Below, in pieces: positions 5,549-10,278 of a stretch of DNA of 10,278 nt. The position numbers and the translations under genes were made by a program. The notes below the pieces were generated by a model that was not told the DNA's origin, did not search any database, and saw only the letters and a program-made list of their open reading frames with translations. Source of the stretch: Phycisphaerales bacterium (GTDB lineage: Bacteria > Planctomycetota > Phycisphaerae > Phycisphaerales > UBA1924); contig JAESUL010000240.1 in assembly GCA_016763115.1 (NCBI GenBank), positions 1 to 10,278 of the forward strand, in the 5' to 3' direction. Each line of letters opens with the position of its first letter. Positions within the stretch are counted from its first letter, which is position 1.

Positions 5549-6586
5549 GTGAATGAAGCGCGACCAAAACTCGAACTGCAGTACCGCCCAAAGAATCGGA
5601 GGGCGATGTTCATCAGTATCCTGCTTATGCAGATCGCGGTGATCCTGGTCGGCGAGTTGCTTATCAACGCATGGATCGGACGCGCGTTCGAGCTTGCACC
5701 GATCCTTGCGGATCGGTTGTTTGTGTTCCGGATGTCGATCGCGTTGTGCGTGCTGACGCTGAGCGGGCTGACCATGATCATTGCTTCCAAGCGGTACGGC
5801 GATGTGCTCGAGAGCACCAACGAAGAACTCGGACGAGAGGTCGAACGACAGCTCGCCAGCGGGCTCAAGAAACGCAATGCATTGATCTTCGGGCTCGCCA
5901 AGTTGGCTGACTACCGCGACACGGACACCGGCGCCCACCTCGAACGCATCGGGTTGTACGCACGGATCTTGGCCGACGAACTCAGCGGTACCTACCAAGA
6001 GATCGATCACAAATGGACCGATCGGCTCGTGCTTGCCAGTTCGCTGCACGACATCGGCAAGGTCGGCATCGCCGACGCGATCCTGCTCAAGCCCGGACGC
6101 TTCACCCCCGAGGAACGCACCGAGATGGAGAAGCACGCGCTGATCGGGGCTGATACTCTGCTGGCGATCCGCGCCAAACTCGGGCCCGATGAGTTTATCG
6201 ACATGGGCATCCAGATCGCCCTCCAGCACCACGAAAAATGGGACGGCACCGGGTACCCGTTCAATCTCAAAGGTGAAGAAATCTCGCTCGCTGCCCGGAT
6301 CGTAGCGCTCGCCGATTTCTACGACGCACTGACGAGCGTACGGGTCTACAAAGATGCGATGGAGCACTCGAAAACCATGGACCTGATCGTGTCGCTCCGC
6401 GGGACCCACTTCGCGCCCGATGTTGCCGACGCATTCGTTGCCAACGAGGCCCTCTTCAACCGCATCCGCAAGCAGATGCAGGGGATTCGTCACGGGCTGC
6501 CCGAACTCACCAAGCTCGAAATCGCAGCCAGAAAATACATGGATGATCAGGGCAACGATCAAAACGGGCTCAAGAAAGCAGCCTGA
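5549..6586 (+). CDS. Membrane-anchored HD-GYP domain phosphodiesterase
   Basis: HD-GYP proteins hydrolyse cyclic di-GMP (some cGAMP) to pGpG/GMP, lowering second-messenger levels. In numbering from the alternative TTG at 5531, two TM helices (about 26-48 and 63-86) flank a very short outer loop. A helical linker (88-115) leads to the HD-GYP domain (about 117-335). Metal ligands are intact: H136 in 'GAHLERIG', H173-D174 in 'LHDIGKVGI', H202 in 'EKHALIGAD', H233-H234 in 'HHEKWDGTGYP', and the D of 'ALADFYDALTS'. The 'HHExxDGxGYP' signature is complete, so an active enzyme is expected. There is no receiver, PAS or GGDEF domain; with so small an outer loop, sensing may be through the membrane or partners. 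The start is uncertain: GTG 5549 (345 residues), TTG 5531 (351) or ATG 5606, the last beside a too-close GGAGGG. Confidence 0.88.
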   Translation: MNEARPKLELQYRPKNRRAMFISILLMQIAVILVGELLINAWIGRAFELAPILADRLFVFRMSIALCVLTLSGLTMIIASKRYGDVLESTNEELGREVERQLASGLKKRNALIFGLAKLADYRDTDTGAHLERIGLYARILADELSGTYQEIDHKWTDRLVLASSLHDIGKVGIADAILLKPGRFTPEERTEMEKHALIGADTLLAIRAKLGPDEFIDMGIQIALQHHEKWDGTGYPFNLKGEEISLAARIVALADFYDALTSVRVYKDAMEHSKTMDLIVSLRGTHFAPDVADAFVANEALFNRIRKQMQGIRHGLPELTKLEIAARKYMDDQGNDQNGLKKAA

Positions 6587-6603
6587 TTTCACCGGGCGGG
6601 CAC

Positions 6604-6609
6604 TACAAT
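6604..6609 (+). promoter_or_regulatory. Putative -10 box for the M20D amidohydrolase gene
   Basis: TACAAT, a five-of-six match to TATAAT, ends six bases before the ATG at 6616, inside a 29-bp gap after the HD-GYP stop. It is part of the 11-mer GCACTACAATC (6600-6610), which recurs exactly before uvrC. No clear -35 and no Shine-Dalgarno sequence are seen. Confidence 0.5.
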
Positions 6610-6615
6610 CTTGCC

Positions 6616-7839
6616 ATGCCCCCGAAAACGACACATCCAACGACACGACTCGCTGAATCGATCACGCAGATCCTCGGCGAGCTGATCTCGATCCGCCACG
6701 ACCTGCACGCCCACCCCCAGCTGATGTTCAACGAGACCCACGCCAACCGTGTGGTCTGTGATCAACTCGCTGCACTGGGCATCGAACACCAAACCAACAT
6801 GGGCGGCATCGAGCCCAATACTGGCACGGGCGTGCTCTCGCACCTGCCTGCAACCGTTGAGAACCCCGGGCCGTGCATCGGGCTCCGCGCTGATATGGAC
6901 GCGCTGCCGATCCTTGAAGCGACCGGCAAAGAGTATTGTTCGACCAACGAAGGCATCATGCACGCCTGCGGGCACGACGGGCACACAACAATCCTGCTCG
7001 GCGCTGCCAAGGTACTCGCAATGATGGATCACCGACCCAACCCGGTGAGCTTTGTATTCCAACCCGGCGAGGAAGGCGGAGCGGGCGCGGAAAAAATGAT
7101 CCGCGACGGGGCTCTTGATGGGTCATGCCTCGGGCCAAAGGTCGATCGGATGTACGGGCTGCACGGCTGGCCCGAGTACGAACTCAACCAGATCGGGACC
7201 ATGCCCGGCCCGATGCTCGCAGCCACCGACACCTTCACCGTGGTTATCACGGGCAAGCAGGGGCACGCTGCCTATCCCCATTTGTGTGTGGACCCGGTTG
7301 TTGCCGCCGCCCAGATCATTTCCGCTGCCCAGACCATCGCATCGCGCGACGCCATGCCCACCGATGCGGTGGTGGTGACCTTTGCCTCGATTCATGCGGG
7401 CAGCGCGTTCAATGTGATCCCCGAAATCGTCGAACTCAAAGGCACCGTGCGGACCCTCCGCGACGAGACCCGAGCCATGGCTAAATCGCGTTTTTATGCG
7501 ATTGTCGAGGGTATGGCGGGCTCGATGGGTTGCTCGGCGGCGATCGACTGGCACACGGGGTATCCGGTGACCAGCAACGATGAACGCGAGGCCAGGCGGG
7601 TCCTGGAGATCGGCGAACAGGCAACCTTTGCGCGTCGTACGGTGGTTGTGGAGGCCCCAACGCTAGGCGGGGAGGATTTTTCGTACTATGGACGCCAAGT
7701 TGCGAGTTGTTTTTTCTTCTTGGGGCTGTCAAACCCCGATCAAGAGGAAGGCCCGGGACTTCATACAGACCGGTTCGATTTCAATGATGATGCAATCGGG
7801 CTTGGGGTCGAGATGATGTGCCGATTGGCGCTATCCTAA
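6616..7839 (+). CDS. M20D family metallo-amidohydrolase (hippurate / N-acyl-amino-acid hydrolase type)
   Basis: This full-length 407-residue enzyme belongs to peptidase subfamily M20D, which removes acyl groups from N-acyl amino acids (hippurate, indole-3-acetyl conjugates, N-acetyl intermediates). All family motifs are present in order: 'RHDLHAHPQLMFNETHA' (27-43), 'GLRADMDALPI', 'HACGHDGHT' (116-124, metal ligands C118 and H120), 'FQPGEEGGAGAEKMI' (E152-E153, base and ligand), 'GLHGWPEYELNQIGT' (ligand H183), 'GKQGHAAYPH' and 'NVIPE' in the dimerisation domain, 'GGEDFSYY', and 'LHTDRFDFNDDAI' (ligand H383). The enzyme should be active, using two metal ions, and cytoplasmic, as there is no signal peptide. 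The exact substrate cannot be told. The start at 6616 is supported by the TACAAT box immediately upstream. Neighbours give no pathway hint. Confidence 0.9.
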   Translation: MPPKTTHPTTRLAESITQILGELISIRHDLHAHPQLMFNETHANRVVCDQLAALGIEHQTNMGGIEPNTGTGVLSHLPATVENPGPCIGLRADMDALPILEATGKEYCSTNEGIMHACGHDGHTTILLGAAKVLAMMDHRPNPVSFVFQPGEEGGAGAEKMIRDGALDGSCLGPKVDRMYGLHGWPEYELNQIGTMPGPMLAATDTFTVVITGKQGHAAYPHLCVDPVVAAAQIISAAQTIASRDAMPTDAVVVTFASIHAGSAFNVIPEIVELKGTVRTLRDETRAMAKSRFYAIVEGMAGSMGCSAAIDWHTGYPVTSNDEREARRVLEIGEQATFARRTVVVEAPTLGGEDFSYYGRQVASCFFFLGLSNPDQEEGPGLHTDRFDFNDDAIGLGVEMMCRLALS

Positions 7840-7858
7840 ACTGACTGAATCGCCCGGC

Positions 7859-7864
7859 TAATAT
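7859..7864 (+). promoter_or_regulatory. Putative -10 box for the small lipoprotein gene
   Basis: TAATAT lies 34 bases before the ATG at 7899, which would give a leader of about 28 nt. Unlike the leaderless-looking genes, this one has a ribosome site (GGAG), so spacing and ribosome site agree. No good -35 is seen. Confidence 0.35.
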
Positions 7865-7889
7865 CAAGCCCACGCACACGATAACCGAT

Positions 7890-7893
7890 GGAG
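7890..7893 (+). promoter_or_regulatory. Ribosome binding site of the small lipoprotein gene
   Basis: GGAG lies five bases before the ATG at 7899. It overlaps the in-frame GTG at 7893, so that GTG is unlikely to be the start. Confidence 0.55.
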
Positions 7894-7898
7894 TGACC

Positions 7899-8327
7899 AT
7901 GAACCTTCCGATCAAGAAAATCGCCATTACCGCCGGGGTCATTATTGTCCTTGCGAGTTCATCCGGGTGCCGCGTCGAGCGGACCACCGGTCAGCGTCAC
8001 CAGGCAAGGGCGATCGACACGATCCTCCGCGCCGAGGCGATGCGTCTCAACGACCTGTCCGCCGACGAGCAGACGCTCGAGGGGTACGCCCACCTCAACG
8101 CGATGTACCAGGATCTGCTGCACGCCGCGATTCGTTCGGGTGAAGCCGAGCCTTTGACGGTGCAAGAAGCCGAGGACATGCTGCGGGCGATCGCTTCCGA
8201 AGCACGGACCCTCCCAGCATTCATGGCCTGGTCTCCCGATTCACAGAAGAACTTCGAGGAGAACTTCTGGCGATTCCGCTTGAAGAAATGGCAGCAATGG
8301 CGCGGGCCGGACTACATCTACGAGTAA
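7899..8327 (+). CDS. Small putative lipoprotein of unknown function
   Basis: This 142-residue protein starts MNLPIKKIAITAGVIIVL, a short positively charged segment and a hydrophobic helix, then ASSSGC with the cysteine at residue 24. This fits a lipoprotein signal peptide, although Ser at -3 is less typical than Leu. The mature part is about 118 residues, mainly alpha-helical in character and rich in Ala, Glu and Arg, with a long helix around 'HQARAIDTILRAEAMRLNDLS'. It ends with an aromatic, basic tail ('NFWRFRLKKWQQWRGPDYIYE'). I do not recognise the family. Its own promoter-like box, ribosome site and intrinsic terminator suggest a single-gene unit. It is likely membrane-tethered on the periplasmic side. 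Confidence 0.75.
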   Translation: MNLPIKKIAITAGVIIVLASSSGCRVERTTGQRHQARAIDTILRAEAMRLNDLSADEQTLEGYAHLNAMYQDLLHAAIRSGEAEPLTVQEAEDMLRAIASEARTLPAFMAWSPDSQKNFEENFWRFRLKKWQQWRGPDYIYE

Positions 8328-8351
8328 GCACACCAATCACATATCCCCTTT

Positions 8352-8378
8352 CACCCAGCCAGCCGGTTGGGTGTTTTT
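8352..8378 (+). terminator. Rho-independent terminator after the small lipoprotein gene
   Basis: The stem CACCCAGCC (8352-8360) pairs with GGTTGGGTG (8365-8373) through nine pairs, one of them G-T, with loop AGCC. Five T follow directly (8374-8378). It begins 24 bases after the lipoprotein stop and isolates uvrC from upstream transcription. Confidence 0.85.
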
Positions 8379-8439
8379 CATGGTCTCATCTCATACCCAG
8401 ATGCCTTTCCCTTGGTGGCACAGGCTACGGGTGAAGCAC

Positions 8440-8445
8440 TACAAT
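8440..8445 (+). promoter_or_regulatory. Putative -10 box for uvrC
   Basis: TACAAT ends five bases before the GTG at 8451, in the same 11-mer GCACTACAATC (8436-8446) found before the M20D gene. A GTGGCA at 8415-8420 matches TTGACA at four of six bases with a long 19-base spacer. It implies a leaderless uvrC mRNA and fixes the start. Confidence 0.5.
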
Positions 8446-8450
8446 CCCTC

Positions 8451-9908
8451 GTGGCAGACGATCCGGACACCCCGTTTCTCGATGATGAAGGGCACGCGCC
8501 CGCGGGCGATCCGCCGCCTTGGGGGACCGAAACGCGAGCGGTTCGCTTGCAAAGGCTGCACAACGATGCCCGCGCACTCGTCGCGTTGCCCGGCGTGTAC
8601 CTGATGAAAGATCACAAAGGCATCGTGATCTATGTCGGCAAAGCGTCCAAACTGTGTGACCGCGTGGCGTCGTACTTCTTGCCTTCGACCGACCTTGGAC
8701 CTTGGAAGAACAAGCTGCTCGACGAGGTGCATTCGTTCGTCACCTTCACGACCGAAACCGCGTGGGAAGCGTTGCTTGCTGAGAATCGGCTGATCAAAGA
8801 TATCCATCCGATCTACAACGCGGCGCAAAAAGACGACCGCACTTTCCCGTACCTGATTATCACGATGCGTGAGGATTTCCCACGGGTATTTGTGTCGCGC
8901 AATCCAACCGGGATCAAGAACGACGGCACCAAGGACCCGCGGTATTCGGGCGCGACCATCCTTGGGCCGTTCACCTCGCCCGGCGCGTTGCACAAGGCAG
9001 TCGATGCTTTGCAAGCGGTATTCAGGTACCGGACATGCTCGCTCGATATTCTTGAGAATGACGACAAGAACCGGTTCTTCCGCCCGTGCTTGCTTGCTGC
9101 GATCGGCAAGTGTTCTGCGCCGTGCAACAACTCGATTTCTAAGGCAGCGTACCGCGAGGACATCGGGCGATTTGTTCGGTTTATCAAGACCAAGCGGGCA
9201 ACGATGATCCGCGAGTTGCGAGCCGAAATGGAAGCGGCCTCCGGTGAAATGGATTTCGAGCGGGCCGCCGCGCTGCGCGACCAGTTGCTCGCGATCGAGA
9301 AACTCGACCACCGCGCATCGACGAGCGACCAATGGCAGCCCGAGTCCGAGATCGGATACCAGGACCCGCTCAAATCATGCGCAAGCCTGCAGCGCACGCT
9401 CGGCATGGACAAACCGATCCGGTGCGTTGAGGGATTCGACATCGCTCACCTGCAAGGGAATGAAACTGTCGCCTCGAAGGTATGCTTTGTTGATGGCCGC
9501 CCGTTCAAGCAGGAATACCGCAGGTTCCGCATTAAATCATTCCAGAACCTGCCCGGCGGGCGGGCGAACGATGATTTTCAATCCATGCGCGAGGTGATCT
9601 CACGCCGATACCGCGAGGCCGGTGCTGGGCATGAGTTGTATCCCGATGTTGTCTTGATTGATGGCGGGATCGGACAACTGCACGCAGCGATGGAAGCGTT
9701 CGAGCAGCTCGATGTGCAGCCACCGATGGTGGTTTCGCTGGCGAAAAAGGAAGAGTTGATCTACACAATGAACTCATCCGAGCCTATCAAACTCGGGAAA
9801 AACAACCCCGGATTGCGATTGTTGATGCAGGTACGGGATGAATCACACCGATTCGCCCAGCATTATCATCACATTTTAAGACGCAAGAAAACACTCGGCG
9901 AGGACTAA
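8451..9908 (+). CDS. uvrC: UvrC excinuclease subunit, lacking the C-terminal HhH domain
   Basis: UvrC makes the dual incisions around UvrB-marked DNA lesions in nucleotide excision repair. From GTG 8451 it has 485 residues. An acidic, Pro-rich extension (1-45) precedes the GIY-YIG nuclease ('LPGVYLMKD', G48-Y50; 'YVGKASKLCDRVASYF', Y61-G63; 'LLAENRLIK'). Four cysteines, C196, C213, C221 and C225, match the spacing style of the E. coli iron-sulfur site. The UVR motif follows ('MEAASGEMDFERAAALRDQL', about 260-279), then the RNase H-like nuclease with D330 ('FDIAH'), D404 ('LIDGG') and H466 ('DESHRFA'). The protein stops about 19 residues later; E. coli UvrC (about 610 aa) continues into a (HhH)2 DNA-binding domain that is absent here, and no shifted frame restores it. 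The frame is open to a TTG at 8367, but that lies inside the terminator, so GTG 8451 beside TACAAT is preferred. Confidence 0.93.
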   Translation: MADDPDTPFLDDEGHAPAGDPPPWGTETRAVRLQRLHNDARALVALPGVYLMKDHKGIVIYVGKASKLCDRVASYFLPSTDLGPWKNKLLDEVHSFVTFTTETAWEALLAENRLIKDIHPIYNAAQKDDRTFPYLIITMREDFPRVFVSRNPTGIKNDGTKDPRYSGATILGPFTSPGALHKAVDALQAVFRYRTCSLDILENDDKNRFFRPCLLAAIGKCSAPCNNSISKAAYREDIGRFVRFIKTKRATMIRELRAEMEAASGEMDFERAAALRDQLLAIEKLDHRASTSDQWQPESEIGYQDPLKSCASLQRTLGMDKPIRCVEGFDIAHLQGNETVASKVCFVDGRPFKQEYRRFRIKSFQNLPGGRANDDFQSMREVISRRYREAGAGHELYPDVVLIDGGIGQLHAAMEAFEQLDVQPPMVVSLAKKEELIYTMNSSEPIKLGKNNPGLRLLMQVRDESHRFAQHYHHILRRKKTLGED

Positions 9909-10278
9909 TCCTCTTTGCGTTCGCAGCGGATCTCTTGCCCGTTCTGATAGATCGTCACGGCAACCGCGTCGTCATCATCGGTAATATCAAACTCAATCTC
10001 CGCGTCCACAATCTTGTACCGGAAACGGTTCTCGGCAACCTTGCTGAGCGCGAGTGCTTGCTGCCCGGTGATCTGCGCAAGAAGGCGTCCGCTTGAAACC
10101 GAGACCGTCATGTCGAACCCGAGGGCAGAGTGGTACACACCAACAAGCCGATCGAGGTACTCCTTGCCAGGTTTTTCATCCGTGTCAATATTGATCGGCG
10201 CCGGGTTGAGCCCGAAAACGGACTGGATGATCCTGGTACCAATTTCGGTGGTCTCGATCGCCGCCCCATTGGTGAGCA
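9905..10278 (-). CDS. C-terminal part of a probable serine hydrolase with DUF3471-like domain (partial)
   Basis: This frame is read leftward and open to the window edge; 123 residues are visible, ending at a TAG (9907-9905). The edge segment 'LTNGAAIETTEIGTRIIQSVFG' resembles the 'VLTNG' end of class C beta-lactamase-like serine hydrolase domains. It is followed by 'KEYLDRLVGVYHSALGFDMTVSVSSGRLLAQITGQQ' and a beta-rich stretch, 'FRYKIVDAEIEFDITDDDDAVAVTIYQNGQEI', the pattern of the DUF3471 domain found at the C-terminus of such hydrolases. The catalytic part lies outside the window, so the enzyme call is inference. The start is not in the window; a GTG at 10138 is internal. The stop overlaps that of uvrC by four bases, tail to tail. 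Confidence 0.55.
   Translation of the reverse strand, partial: LTNGAAIETTEIGTRIIQSVFGLNPAPINIDTDEKPGKEYLDRLVGVYHSALGFDMTVSVSSGRLLAQITGQQALALSKVAENRFRYKIVDAEIEFDITDDDDAVAVTIYQNGQEIRCERKED

Noticed and set aside
5369..6646. 425-codon open frame antisense to the HD-GYP gene
   Set aside because: It is an open frame caused by GC-rich codon use; the plus strand carries the complete HD-GYP motifs, and the antisense product has no recognisable domain or initiation signal.
8416..8421. TGGCAC before uvrC as a sigma-54 -24 element
   Set aside because: The matching TTGC -12 element is absent at the required spacing.
8367..8450. In-frame upstream start (TTG 8367) for uvrC
   Set aside because: The TTG lies in the 3' arm of the intrinsic terminator at 8352-8378, and the encoded segment has no family match. 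GTG 8451 beside TACAAT is better.
8439..9332. 297-codon leftward frame antisense to uvrC
   Set aside because: The opposite strand encodes all UvrC motifs in the same span; the antisense product is Arg-rich without family features.
10136..10138. GTG at 10138 as the start of a 77-residue gene
   Set aside because: The same frame is open to the window edge and the upstream residues continue the DUF3471-like pattern (KEYLDRLVG before VYH), so this codon is internal.

Overview
The window looks like a stretch of a Planctomycetota chromosome, probably class Phycisphaerae. This is a judgement from GC-rich DNA, protein style (a planctomycete-like DUF4175 relative, a DciA-type DUF721 protein) and start sites with little Shine-Dalgarno signal; no rRNA or other marker confirms it. 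It reads as ordinary chromosomal DNA: no transposase, integrase, CRISPR array, tRNA or rRNA was recognised.

Layout. The left edge holds the first 24 codons of a leftward gene that looks like an ABC-transporter ATPase. It diverges across only 38 bp from a rightward pair: a DUF721/DciA-like protein and a cysteine-free relative of the FmdB zinc-ribbon family. That pair converges on a leftward O-antigen-ligase/polymerase-family membrane protein (1001-2368). Between the two stop codons lies a 96-bp nested palindrome (871-966) made of two inverted copies of a bulged hairpin, resembling a REP/BIME doublet.

From 2557 everything runs rightward to 9908: a large DUF4175-like membrane/coiled-coil protein; a translationally coupled solute-binding lipoprotein of the FbpA/FutA type that lacks the usual iron tyrosine pair; a two-TM HD-GYP phosphodiesterase; an M20D amidohydrolase; a small unknown lipoprotein closed by a clear intrinsic terminator; and uvrC. 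This UvrC keeps its GIY-YIG, four-cysteine, UVR and RNase H-like parts but ends before the usual C-terminal helix-hairpin-helix domain. Its stop codon overlaps the stop of a leftward, truncated gene whose C-terminus looks like DUF3471 of serine hydrolases.

How the genes relate. Helicase loading (DciA) and excision repair (UvrC) are DNA housekeeping; the O-antigen ligase family protein, DUF4175-like protein, solute-binding protein and lipoproteins are envelope functions; HD-GYP is c-di-GMP signalling. No single pathway joins them. The most coherent cross-window signal is at gene starts: several genes have a -10-like hexamer only 5-7 nt before the start codon, and two share the same 11-mer (GCACTACAATC), suggesting leaderless mRNAs. 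Downstream or coupled genes instead use Shine-Dalgarno sites. I found no convincing undescribed multi-gene system; the nested palindrome, leaderless starts, cysteine-free FmdB relative, short UvrC and coupled DUF4175/binding-protein pair are the items most worth checking.
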